DNA of 64,000 nt from Polyangiaceae bacterium (GTDB taxonomy: Bacteria > Myxococcota_A > Polyangia > Polyangiales > Polyangiaceae), in NCBI GenBank assembly GCA_016715885.1, contig JADJXL010000001.1, positions 321,001 through 385,000 on the forward strand, in the 5' to 3' direction. This document shows positions 52,811 through 60,968 of this stretch, one piece after another. The notes below the pieces were generated by a model. That model saw nothing but the letters and a program-made list of their open reading frames with translations, did no database searches and was not told the origin of the DNA. Each line of letters starts with the position of its first letter. Positions within the stretch are counted from its first letter, which is position 1. The translations under genes were made by a program, and so were the position numbers.

Positions 52811-53665
52811 ATGCACGAGACGAACCTGCCGAACGCAACAGACGACGCGTTCTTGCAGCGCTTCTGCGCGCTCGTTTCCGAGTTTGTCTCGGCACGCAGC
52901 ACCGCCAGCCATCCCGAAGGGCTCGGGCATGTACGCCAAGCCATCGCGGCGCGTTTGTCCGCGTTGGGTTTTACCGTGAACATGCTGGGCGAAAAGCGTG
53001 CGGCACCCGTCGTCGTCGCCGTTCGTCCGGGCGCAAAAGATGCACCAAACGTCGGCCTTTTCGCGCATTACGACGTCGAAGAAGCCGGCGACGGTTGGTC
53101 CACCGATCCGTTTGTCCCCGTCATCGCCGACGGTCGCGTCCATGGCCGAGGCACGGGTGACAACCTCGGGCCGCTCGCATTACGACTGCTCGCGCTCGAA
53201 GATGCTTTGAACACAAACGATCGGCTGCCCGGGCTCGTGTGGGTCATCCAAGGCGAAGAAGAAATCGGTTCTCCTTGGGCGCACTCGGTTTTCCCAACGC
53301 TCGACCTGCCTCCCGTGGCCATTTGGCTCGAAGAAACCGGCTACTTCGAAGAAGATGGGACACAACGCATCCTGGCACGACGTATTCCGCCGAAATTGTC
53401 TCGCGTCGTCGATTGCATAACTGCCATGGCGAGCGCAGCGGGACGTGACGTGCGCATTCTCGATAGGTACTTGAACAAAGCGTTTGGCGAGGCACGCTGC
53501 CCCTGTTTGACGCATCTCTTGCGTGATGCTCCGTATCTCGCGATCGGCCCCAACGATACGCGTACGCGCATTCACGCCGCAAACGAATCCTTACCGCTCG
53601 GCACGATACTCTTGTCGAAAGCACAGTTTGTCTCGGTTCTTCACGAGGTCGCTCGATGCGAGTGA
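52811..53665 (+). CDS. Minimal (lidless) M20 family metallopeptidase
   Basis: 284 aa from ATG 52811; the GTG at 52784 is less likely. The M20 zinc ligands appear complete: GLFAHYDVEE (His86, Asp88), GRGTGDNLG (Asp117), QGEEEIGSP (Glu149/150), WLEETGYF (Glu174 or 175 in the place of Asp), and His in RTRIHAANES. The usual lid/dimerisation domain of about 110 residues is missing; a short linker joins the halves, leaving a length well below the typical 400-480. It may be a specialised hydrolase or amide-forming enzyme. It overlaps the next gene by 10 bases and heads a four-gene plus-strand operon. Confidence 0.82.
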   Translation: MHETNLPNATDDAFLQRFCALVSEFVSARSTASHPEGLGHVRQAIAARLSALGFTVNMLGEKRAAPVVVAVRPGAKDAPNVGLFAHYDVEEAGDGWSTDPFVPVIADGRVHGRGTGDNLGPLALRLLALEDALNTNDRLPGLVWVIQGEEEIGSPWAHSVFPTLDLPPVAIWLEETGYFEEDGTQRILARRIPPKLSRVVDCITAMASAAGRDVRILDRYLNKAFGEARCPCLTHLLRDAPYLAIGPNDTRTRIHAANESLPLGTILLSKAQFVSVLHEVARCE

Positions 53666-54528
53666 TCGACGACCCCGATCTAGGAAATTGGCTCACGCGC
53701 GCGGAAGCGGAGGCATTCTGCGAGCGGCTCGGCGTCAACGTTAGCCAACGAGATGCCGCGAAACTCGGCGCGCTTGTCCGCGCGTACCTTGGAAAAATTC
53801 CGTTTCACAACGTTCACATGCTCGTGCGTTATGGTCGCGAGCCTTCGCGGGCGGAAATTCTCGCGGATATGGGCCGGGGACTCGGCGGCCCGTGCAACGT
53901 CATGAACCCGTTTTTCGCGGCACTCCTCGCGCAGCTTGGTTATGATGTCACGCTGCTCAGCGGATCGATGCAGCAGCCCGATTGCCACATTGCGCTCTGC
54001 GTACGTTTCGGCGAACATGCCTATTGGGCCGATGTGGGCAACGGGCATCCGTACCTCGAACCGATTCGACTTGGTGACGAGTCTCCGAAATTCTCCGCGG
54101 GTCTCGGGTATCGTCTCGTTGCACGACCATCTTGCGGGTATGTCATCGAGCATCAGTTCGACCGTGGGGGGCCGTGGAAAACGTGTTATACATTCACGCT
54201 CGAGCCGCGGCCGCATCGTTTTTTTGCCGCAATGATCGCCGAACATCACACGAAACCCGGTTTCGGCCCATTCATGACCGGCTTGCGCCTCATTCGGGTA
54301 CCCGACGGATCGCTCACCGCCATTCGTGACGATGTCCTTCTGACCGGACGCGACGTGATCCAGAAGCATCACCTGGCCAGCAAAAATGCGCTCATTGATG
54401 CAGTGACCGAGCATTTTGGCGATATTGATTTGCCTATTCGGGACGCCGTCAAAGTGCTCGAAAGGCAAGGTATTACGATGTTTTCATCAAGGAGTGAACG
54501 AAATGATGAAGACGTTTTGCGTGAATGA
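53656..54528 (+). CDS. Arylamine N-acetyltransferase-like protein
   Basis: 290 aa. It has the NAT layout with the Cys-His-Asp triad: Cys80 in RGLGGPCNVMNPFF, His111 in QPDCHIALCVRF, Asp126 in YWADVGNGHP. The N-terminal IPFHNVHMLV helix region and C-terminal PHRFFAAMIAEHHTKPGF also fit. NATs transfer acyl groups from CoA to aromatic amines; in natural-product clusters they can act as amide synthases that release chains (as RifF does). The first option suits a free gene, the second this cluster context; I cannot decide. It overlaps its upstream neighbour by 10 bases and its downstream one by 26. Confidence 0.84.
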   Translation: MRVIDDPDLGNWLTRAEAEAFCERLGVNVSQRDAAKLGALVRAYLGKIPFHNVHMLVRYGREPSRAEILADMGRGLGGPCNVMNPFFAALLAQLGYDVTLLSGSMQQPDCHIALCVRFGEHAYWADVGNGHPYLEPIRLGDESPKFSAGLGYRLVARPSCGYVIEHQFDRGGPWKTCYTFTLEPRPHRFFAAMIAEHHTKPGFGPFMTGLRLIRVPDGSLTAIRDDVLLTGRDVIQKHHLASKNALIDAVTEHFGDIDLPIRDAVKVLERQGITMFSSRSERNDEDVLRE

Positions 54529-55684
54529 CACGAGGGCCAAGGTTTTTTTCGACGAACATGGGTTCGTCATCATCGAGCCGCAGTTTTGTCATGATGAGCG
54601 TAAAGCTCTGCTCCGAGCGCTCGAGGGGTTGATAGACAAATATTCGCAAGAGCAGGGCCTCCACCGCGACACGTATTTGGAGAACATTTCGCAATGGCGC
54701 GACATCTGGCGCGAGGACGCTTCGGGAACGTATCGCGCTTTGTTGCAGGACGAGCGGCTATGGGCAACGGCCGCGCATTTTCTGGGGCACCGGGGGACAC
54801 GACTTTTGCACGATCATGTCATCATGAAACCGGCTCGGGCGAGCGGGACTGTGCCATGGCACCAGGATTATCCGTATTGGCCCGTAGCACCCGCGGAAGG
54901 TTTGTCCTGCTGGTGTCCACTCGAGGACGTTGGGCCCGAGGGCGGATGTCTCGAAGTCATCGATGGTTCACATCTCTTTGGAGAAAGCCCGCCGCAGGAC
55001 TTCTTGGCAGGTGGGCGCGCTGAATTCGACGTACACGATGACCTCGTGCGTTTGCCCGCGCGCGCAGGAAGCATCGTCGTGCTCCACAGTTTGACGTGGC
55101 ATCGTACCGGGCCAAACCTGGATGCAGGCTCTCGCCCGGCATACATCTCGTTATGGCTTCCCGCGGATGCTCGATATGCGCCGGAGCATTCGGGGTGGCA
55201 TCCCGTGAACGAGCACGTAACGGTGAAGCCAGGCGAGGTGCTCAACGATGATTGGTTTCCCCGGTTCGGGGAACTTGTCGTACGCGAGCACGTAACGGCA
55301 TCTCCACACGCGGCGCCACCTTTCGATGCGTCGAGCGATACTCTTTCGATGTTTACAGCGTCCGCGACGATTGCAGAACAATTGCGCACCATTCTCGAAC
55401 GAGCAGGCGCGGGGCATCGAGTCGGGGGCATCGGCGTATTGCTTTCCGTGGATGGGGCTGCCGAAATGATTGTCCGTGAAACGCTCCGGGCGGGGGTCTG
55501 CCGAGCAGACCAAGTGCGTGATCTGGAAAGAGCACTGGCGAATCTGCGGATTTCGGCCGATGCATATCGGCTTCATCGAGCTCGCAACGTATACAATGGT
55601 GCTTACAGCGAATGGTGGAACGTCGCCGGTAGGGCGTGGAGTGCCCATCTTCGCGCCGAACGAAGCGGTTTGGCAGAGATATGA
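54503..55684 (+). CDS. Phytanoyl-CoA dioxygenase (PhyH) family protein 2
   Basis: 393 aa from ATG 54503, chosen because AAGGAG lies 8 bases upstream, although it overlaps the NAT gene by 26 bases. It is an Fe(II)/2-oxoglutarate oxygenase: DEHGFVIIEPQF, metal pair His120-x-Asp122 in VPWHQDYPYWPVAP, EGGCLEVIDGSH, and distal His200 in LHSLTWHRTGPN. It continues about 100 residues beyond a usual PhyH domain, ending in an unassigned helical domain (about 295-393). The core matches PhyH 1 at 49968 closely. It shares ATGA with the following gene. Confidence 0.88.
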   Translation: MMKTFCVNDTRAKVFFDEHGFVIIEPQFCHDERKALLRALEGLIDKYSQEQGLHRDTYLENISQWRDIWREDASGTYRALLQDERLWATAAHFLGHRGTRLLHDHVIMKPARASGTVPWHQDYPYWPVAPAEGLSCWCPLEDVGPEGGCLEVIDGSHLFGESPPQDFLAGGRAEFDVHDDLVRLPARAGSIVVLHSLTWHRTGPNLDAGSRPAYISLWLPADARYAPEHSGWHPVNEHVTVKPGEVLNDDWFPRFGELVVREHVTASPHAAPPFDASSDTLSMFTASATIAEQLRTILERAGAGHRVGGIGVLLSVDGAAEMIVRETLRAGVCRADQVRDLERALANLRISADAYRLHRARNVYNGAYSEWWNVAGRAWSAHLRAERSGLAEI

Positions 55685-57126
55685 AGGAAAAACTCGTCGT
55701 CGGAATCATCGCCGACACGACCAATCCTGCGGCTGCGGAACGTCTCTTGGACGATCTCCATGATCTTGCTCGTCTCGATCAAGGGTTTTCGTCGATTGAA
55801 ATAATTGTGTTGGAAAATTCGTCGGGCATCGACACCCATCCTATTTCATTTCGTGGCGCGAGTCACCTCGAGCTGCATCGGGTGGACCGGAATACCCAAT
55901 TGCGCGATGCTGCACGTGGTTTTTTTGGAAATGTTCAGATTGGGACGGGGCGTCATCCCATCTCACTTGCTCGAACGTTGCTACAACGATATGCGCATGC
56001 TCGAACGTTACAAAAGCCCGCATGCGTGTGGATCCTCGACGAGGACCTTCGACTTGGGCCTCTTCTCGACGCAATACGCGCAGGAAAGCCGTATTTGTCC
56101 GAGCATATCGCAGTTTGTCGAAGTGAACACATTGACGTTGCGATCGGTCCCGTGCTCGGCGCGCCGCCCCTTCCCGCACGCAGCACGTTGCGAGTGAACC
56201 TCGAAGACGTATTGCGGCACTTGCGCGTTTTTCGGGAGCTTGGACCGAGGAGTTCATGGCCTGATCGTTCGTTCGAGAATGCACAGGTTCGCGCCCGATG
56301 TCCTGAATATTATTACGACTTCACCACCGTTCACGAGGATGCTGGCAGCCTGCCTTATTGGATGGAACCCAGCTGCCCCGGCGAAACGGTAGAATCGGCG
56401 TTCGCCAGACTGGTTTCCGCGTTTCCAGGACTCATGGATGGCGTGCCGATTACGCGAACGATACCCATCAATGGCGAAAATGTTTTACCTTCGCTCGAGC
56501 TTGCGCGCGGCGGCAATACCCTCATCCTCGAACCTCGGTTGCTCGGCCGGTTGCCCAACGTCGTACCGACATTCGACGGTCGGGCGTGTCGCCGCTCGGA
56601 TATGGTATGGTCGCGACTGGCGGTGCATTTGGAGCGGGCGCGCTTTGCTCGTATTCCGCTTCCGGTTTGGCAGGATCGAACGGGAGCTGGACGCTCGAGT
56701 TTTGGCGCGGACAAAGTGGTGGATGATGCCCGAGGTTCCGCGCTGATCCGTGCTTTCGATGCATTGATTGCCGAGGGGCAGCTCGCTCTTGGGCAGCGGA
56801 TATCGGAGGAGGTAGCGTGGCGGGCGGCGCATGTGTTTCGCACGCATTTGTCCGCGCGTCTCGATGCCATTCAAAGGTCGGAGCGGCGCGCAGGCATGTT
56901 GCTTGGCGAAATTGAATCATACCTGTCGACGATGCTCGAAAACGATACGTTTGCAGCCGATGCGATGCTGCTAAAACGGTGCGTCGCCGACCTCAAAAAC
57001 GCGCTGGAACCTGGGTGCGTACCGCCCTGTCGTGTCGATGATTCGCTCGCCGTGCAGCGTTTTTTCGTCGGCCTGCACGAAACGTTGGACGAGTATCGTC
57101 GGGGCGCCGATTTGGCCACGCTGTAA
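55681..57126 (+). CDS. Glycosyltransferase-like (GT-A) protein, unassigned
   Basis: 481 aa from ATG 55681, which overlaps the PhyH stop as ATGA. The N-terminal part resembles a GT-A fold: VVGIIADTTNPAAAERLLDDL, IEIIVLENSSG, and an acidic metal-site-like VWILDEDLRLG near residue 120. The middle (LPYWMEPSCPGE; NTLILEPRLLGRLPNV; RRSDMVWSRLAVHL) suggests substrate binding. The C-terminal ~130 residues are helical. It could transfer a sugar to the product of the pathway, but I cannot assign a family with certainty. Last gene of the plus-strand operon, converging with the XRE regulator after 7 bases. Confidence 0.68.
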   Translation: MKEKLVVGIIADTTNPAAAERLLDDLHDLARLDQGFSSIEIIVLENSSGIDTHPISFRGASHLELHRVDRNTQLRDAARGFFGNVQIGTGRHPISLARTLLQRYAHARTLQKPACVWILDEDLRLGPLLDAIRAGKPYLSEHIAVCRSEHIDVAIGPVLGAPPLPARSTLRVNLEDVLRHLRVFRELGPRSSWPDRSFENAQVRARCPEYYYDFTTVHEDAGSLPYWMEPSCPGETVESAFARLVSAFPGLMDGVPITRTIPINGENVLPSLELARGGNTLILEPRLLGRLPNVVPTFDGRACRRSDMVWSRLAVHLERARFARIPLPVWQDRTGAGRSSFGADKVVDDARGSALIRAFDALIAEGQLALGQRISEEVAWRAAHVFRTHLSARLDAIQRSERRAGMLLGEIESYLSTMLENDTFAADAMLLKRCVADLKNALEPGCVPPCRVDDSLAVQRFFVGLHETLDEYRRGADLATL

Positions 57127-57133
57127 ACCGTAT

Positions 57134-57478
57134 TCACTCCTCCATCTCATGCTCTGCCACGAGCGCCTTCAGCTCGCGGCGTAATCGTTTGAGCTCGCGT
57201 TTGGGAAGTTGGCGAACCAAATCCACTATCTGCGCAATATCATTCTCTTTCGGGAAGGACAAGAGGACCGGAGAGCAAGTGCCGAGGCCAATCGCAATTC
57301 GCTCCACGGTCTCGATCGTGATCGAGGCCAAACCTTGTTCAATGCTCGAAAGATGACCCTTCGATATCGACGTCGCGTCTGCAAGCCGACTGAGTGAAAT
57401 TCCAAGCTCGGTACGCAGTGCCCGCATCCGAGCCCCGAACTTGAGCGTGAACGGTGTGGCTTTGGTTCGTCTGGGCAT
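57134..57478 (-). CDS. XRE-family transcriptional regulator
   Basis: 114 aa. An HTH of the Cro/CI type fills about residues 15-72: RMRALRTELGISLSRLADATSISKGHLSSIEQGLASITIETVERIAIGL. The tail (about 80-114, DIAQIVDLVRQLPKRELKRLRRELKALVAEHEME) is a charged helix that may dimerise. It is probably a local repressor. It lies at the end of the dioxygenase/NAT cluster and converges with it, so regulation of that cluster is possible but not shown. Confidence 0.88.
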   Translation of the reverse strand: MPRRTKATPFTLKFGARMRALRTELGISLSRLADATSISKGHLSSIEQGLASITIETVERIAIGLGTCSPVLLSFPKENDIAQIVDLVRQLPKRELKRLRRELKALVAEHEMEE

Positions 57479-57657
57479 GCCGCTCGACTATCACGACAAT
57501 CGCGCAAGGAAAAACCTTTTCGTCAACTGGGGTTCGTCCCGTACGATTTTAGGTTCGGCCAACTATCATAAAGGTTTGCCCGAGCGTCATTTTTGCACGT
57601 AATGCCATGCTGTCGAACGAGAGGGGGTGACGACGAAGGCGAGATGGTGGTAAACTC

Positions 57658-58437
57658 GTGTGCCCCATGCCCCAACCGCCTGCTGTTCTCGTCGCGACAT
57701 GCTTGGTCCTTCTTTCGAGTGGATGCTCGAAAGAAGAGCCGTCGCGCGGGCCTTCTGCGGGGCCGTCGTCGGGTTTGTCCGCGGATTCTTCGCTCGTCGC
57801 GTCCGCTCTGCCGTCTCCATCTGCCGCGGCGCCCAAGGCATCCACGACTGCTGGGCGCGATGGGAACGATCCCCTGTTTCACCCCGAGAAAGCGACGCTC
57901 ACCGCGCCCGACAAATTCCGCGTCGAGTTCGTGACGACGAAGGGCAACTTCATCGTCGAAGTGACGCGCGCATGGTCACCGCATGGCGCGGATCGATTCT
58001 ACAACTTGGTGAAACTCGGGTTTTACGACGGCGTGCGCTTCCACCGCGCCATCGACGACTTCATGGTTCAATTCGGCATTCATCCCGAACCTTCCGTCAA
58101 TGGAGCTTGGTACAAGGCGTTCATCCCGGATGATCCCGTGGTCGAAAGCAATCGCCGTTCGTACGTCACGTTCGCCCACGCGGGCAAGGACACACGCACC
58201 ACGCAAATCTTCATCAGCTACGTGGACAAACAGCGGCGCCTCGACAAGGACGGTTTTTCTCCGTTCGGCAAAGTCGTCGAAGGAATGAACGTCGTCGATT
58301 CGCTCTACAAAGGGTACGGCGAATTGTCCCCCAAGGGCAAAGGCCCAAATGCAAGCCGCGCGCAGCGCGAGGGCCAAGCCTACCTCGACGCCGAATTCCC
58401 CAAGCTCGATGCCATCAAACAGGCACGAGTGCTTTGA
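57658..58437 (+). CDS. Cyclophilin-type peptidyl-prolyl isomerase lipoprotein
   Basis: 259 aa from GTG 57658 or 256 from ATG 57667. The signal sequence ends VLLSSGC (Cys23 or 20), and a Ser/Ala/Pro-rich linker reaches about residue 65. The cyclophilin domain (about 85-255) shows FVTTKGNFIVEVTRAWSPHGADRFYNLVKLGFYDGVRFHRAI-type start, DDFMVQFGIHP, RSYVTFAHAGKDTRTTQIFISYVDK and FSPFGKVVEGMNVVD. The active-site Arg is in RFHRA. It speeds proline isomerisation of exported proteins; membrane anchoring follows from the lipobox. A GTTTGTCC octamer sits in its linker. Confidence 0.9.
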   Translation: MCPMPQPPAVLVATCLVLLSSGCSKEEPSRGPSAGPSSGLSADSSLVASALPSPSAAAPKASTTAGRDGNDPLFHPEKATLTAPDKFRVEFVTTKGNFIVEVTRAWSPHGADRFYNLVKLGFYDGVRFHRAIDDFMVQFGIHPEPSVNGAWYKAFIPDDPVVESNRRSYVTFAHAGKDTRTTQIFISYVDKQRRLDKDGFSPFGKVVEGMNVVDSLYKGYGELSPKGKGPNASRAQREGQAYLDAEFPKLDAIKQARVL

Positions 58438-58629
58438 CATCACTCGTCATCGAGGGTTTGTCCGCGGACAGCGCCTCGGTCTCGTACCGTAAGGTCGTGC
58501 TCGTAGACCTGAGCGGCTGTCAAGCAAGAACGCGTCGATTGTGATGACGACGCCAAAGGTGGGTGCTTTTTCTTTCGGTTCGCATTTGGCATTCCAACAG
58601 CCTTCCCGCGCGCCGCGACTCTTGCGACA
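58438..58629. other. Intergenic region between cyclophilin and Ser/Thr kinase genes
   Basis: 192 bases with no gene. GTTTGTCC occurs at 58456-58463 within GGGTTTGTCCGCGG, also found inside the cyclophilin coding sequence at 57771. No clear promoter was identified. Confidence 0.35.
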
Positions 58630-60918
58630 ATGCCGCCGATGCCTGAGGCTGATGAACGTCCGGTGCAGTCCGGCACGGTCGAAATCGTGACGTCAACGAC
58701 GGACCTGACGCCCGAGTTGAGCTCGGCGATGACGCTGCTCGGGAGTGAGCCGGTGGCGATCGAGCAGCCTCCGGACGCGCTCGTCGGTACGACGTTGAGC
58801 GGCAACTACAAGGTGCTGCGAGTGATCGGCGAAGGCGGGATGGGGCGCGTTTACGAAGCGCAACACACGCGCATCGCGGGCAAACGTTTTGCGATCAAAC
58901 TACTTCACGCCGAGTTCGCCAGGCAGCCCGGGATACTTGCTCGTTTTCAGCGCGAGGCCGAAGCGTCGGCATCGATCAGTCATCCGAACGTCGTGGGTGT
59001 GTACGACGTCGACCGGACGCCCGATGGCCAGCCGTTCATGGTGTCGGAGCTGCTCGCAGGGCAAGACTTGAGCAAGCTGCTCGAATCGCAGGAGCGTATC
59101 ACGGTGAAGCAAGCCGTCATCATTACGCGGCAGGTTTGTCGCGCTCTGCAGGCGGCGCATGACAAAGGCGTGATTCACCGGGATGTCAAACCGGAGAACG
59201 TATTCATCACCGGAGCGCTCGACGAGCCGACGGCCAAGGTGCTCGATTTTGGTATTTCTCGATTGCAGAATGAAGGAAGCTCGAGTTTGACCAAGACCGG
59301 AATGGTCATTGGAACACCTGCGTACATGGCGCCCGAGCAGGCCATGGGTGGCCAAGTCGACGCTCGAGTGGACGTGTATGGCGTGGGGGCGATTCTTTAT
59401 CGAACACTCACGGGACGGCTTCCGTATGGCGACGAAGAGCCGACGGTGACGATTGCGAAGTTATTGACGACCGAGCCGGAAAGGCCGCGACAAGTAGCGC
59501 CGGAGATCCCCGAATCGCTGGAGATGATCATTCAAAAGGCCATGGCGCGCGAGCCCGATCGTCGTTACCAGACGCTGCAAGAAATGGAGCGGGCGCTCGG
59601 TGCATTCGAGGCGCAATTGAGTTCAGCGGCGGTGCAAGGAGCTGCGGGGTCTGGGGCCGTGGCGACGACCGACGGAGAAATCGCGGCGGCTCGGCCGCAG
59701 CTCTTTTTGGAAATAGCAACCGCCGTCGTCGTTGCAATCTTTGGGCTCCTCGGTGTGCTCAATGGTGCAATTCGCTTGGGTCGTGGTATTGGTTTGTCCA
59801 AGCTCGAATTTGCGCTCGCACTTTTGGCATTGCTGGGGCTATTCGGCACGCCGCTCGCTCTTTTGGTGCGATACATCAAAAAAACCATCTGGCCCGATAC
59901 GAACCGCGTGGTCGAATTGGCAAGTCGTTTTCGGATGCCTCTTTTGACTGCGCTGGCCGTTACGGGAATGCTCAGCGTGTTCATTCACGTGCTCGAAGGC
60001 GTCTCTGGCGCAGGCACGGGTGCTGGATGGGCAATTTGGGAGATGCTCATTCCCGTCGTCGGTGCGCTTGCTGCGGCGATTGCGTTTTCTTGGCGACGAA
60101 TTGGGCCGAAACTACCATTTTCACGCGCTGGAGGCAATGGAAGTCATATCCTCGGAGGCGCTCTCGCTCTCGAATTCATCGTGGTTCTCGTGCTGGTGCT
60201 CGCGCATCGCGAGCCGGTCAAAGAAGTGACGCCAGCATCATTGGGGACCGACGAGGCTCCGCGGATAATATCGGGGTCTGGGGCGCCGAAGCCGGGGGCG
60301 GCGCCGAGCGTTGCAGAAATGGCGCCTGGCAATGCGCAGACGGCCAAACCGTCGTCGGGTTTGCCGCTTTCTTCGCCCGAAGCCAAAGACGCATGGCGCA
60401 AGCTGGACGATTTGATGCGCAAACGTCTGGCCAAGGAGTCGGTCGAGGCGCTCGACGAATTGCTCACAGTGGATCCACTGGCTCCGCAAGACAAGGAAGT
60501 GCGTGGGAAAGCGCTGCAACTCGCCGTCGATGTCGCCCTTTTGCGCAATGATTCGTCCGAGAAAATGTTGCAATTGCTTAGCACACGGATGGGGTCGATT
60601 GGTATCGACTTGATGTACGAGCTCGTTGCGACGCGAGGGGGTTCTGTCGCGGCACGTGACGCAGAAAGACTTCTGCGTGAAGACGCCGTTCGGGCGCGTG
60701 GTACCGAGGCTTTTCGCATCGCATATGATTTGCGTATCGCGTCCGGCTGCGATGCAAAGCGTGCATTGTTCGAGCGAGCTCGCACGCAAGGGGACGGACG
60801 TGCGGCGATGGAGCTGAAGTTGCTCCGCGAATGCCGGCGAGGAAACACGTGCTGCATGCGCGGCGATGACGCGCTCAATGACCTGATCGCCGCGATTGAG
60901 AAGAAGGCGGAGCAGTAA
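58630..60918 (+). CDS. Ser/Thr protein kinase with multiple membrane segments
   Basis: 762 aa; ATG 58630 or 58639. The eukaryote-type kinase domain spans about 59-330: glycine loop IGEGGMGRVYEA, Lys90 in FAIKLLH, HRDVKPEN (His183-Asp185), DFGIS (206-209), GTPAYMAPEQ and the closing Arg in PDRRYQTLQEM. About five hydrophobic segments follow (IATAVVVAIFGLLGVL, ALALLALLGLFGTPLALLV, LLTALAVTGMLSVFI, IWEMLIPVVGALAAAIAF, LALEFIVVLVLVLA; roughly 358-530). A C-terminal helical domain (about 580-762) ends with paired Cys (RRGNTCCMRG). Most kinases of this group have one membrane span, so this arrangement is less usual. Sensor input from the membrane part is likely. Confidence 0.92.
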   Translation: MPPMPEADERPVQSGTVEIVTSTTDLTPELSSAMTLLGSEPVAIEQPPDALVGTTLSGNYKVLRVIGEGGMGRVYEAQHTRIAGKRFAIKLLHAEFARQPGILARFQREAEASASISHPNVVGVYDVDRTPDGQPFMVSELLAGQDLSKLLESQERITVKQAVIITRQVCRALQAAHDKGVIHRDVKPENVFITGALDEPTAKVLDFGISRLQNEGSSSLTKTGMVIGTPAYMAPEQAMGGQVDARVDVYGVGAILYRTLTGRLPYGDEEPTVTIAKLLTTEPERPRQVAPEIPESLEMIIQKAMAREPDRRYQTLQEMERALGAFEAQLSSAAVQGAAGSGAVATTDGEIAAARPQLFLEIATAVVVAIFGLLGVLNGAIRLGRGIGLSKLEFALALLALLGLFGTPLALLVRYIKKTIWPDTNRVVELASRFRMPLLTALAVTGMLSVFIHVLEGVSGAGTGAGWAIWEMLIPVVGALAAAIAFSWRRIGPKLPFSRAGGNGSHILGGALALEFIVVLVLVLAHREPVKEVTPASLGTDEAPRIISGSGAPKPGAAPSVAEMAPGNAQTAKPSSGLPLSSPEAKDAWRKLDDLMRKRLAKESVEALDELLTVDPLAPQDKEVRGKALQLAVDVALLRNDSSEKMLQLLSTRMGSIGIDLMYELVATRGGSVAARDAERLLREDAVRARGTEAFRIAYDLRIASGCDAKRALFERARTQGDGRAAMELKLLRECRRGNTCCMRGDDALNDLIAAIEKKAEQ

Positions 60919-60968
60919 TTTCGCAGGTGGGAGTCCGCGCCTTCGTTCAAATGTCAAAGCTGGAAGGC

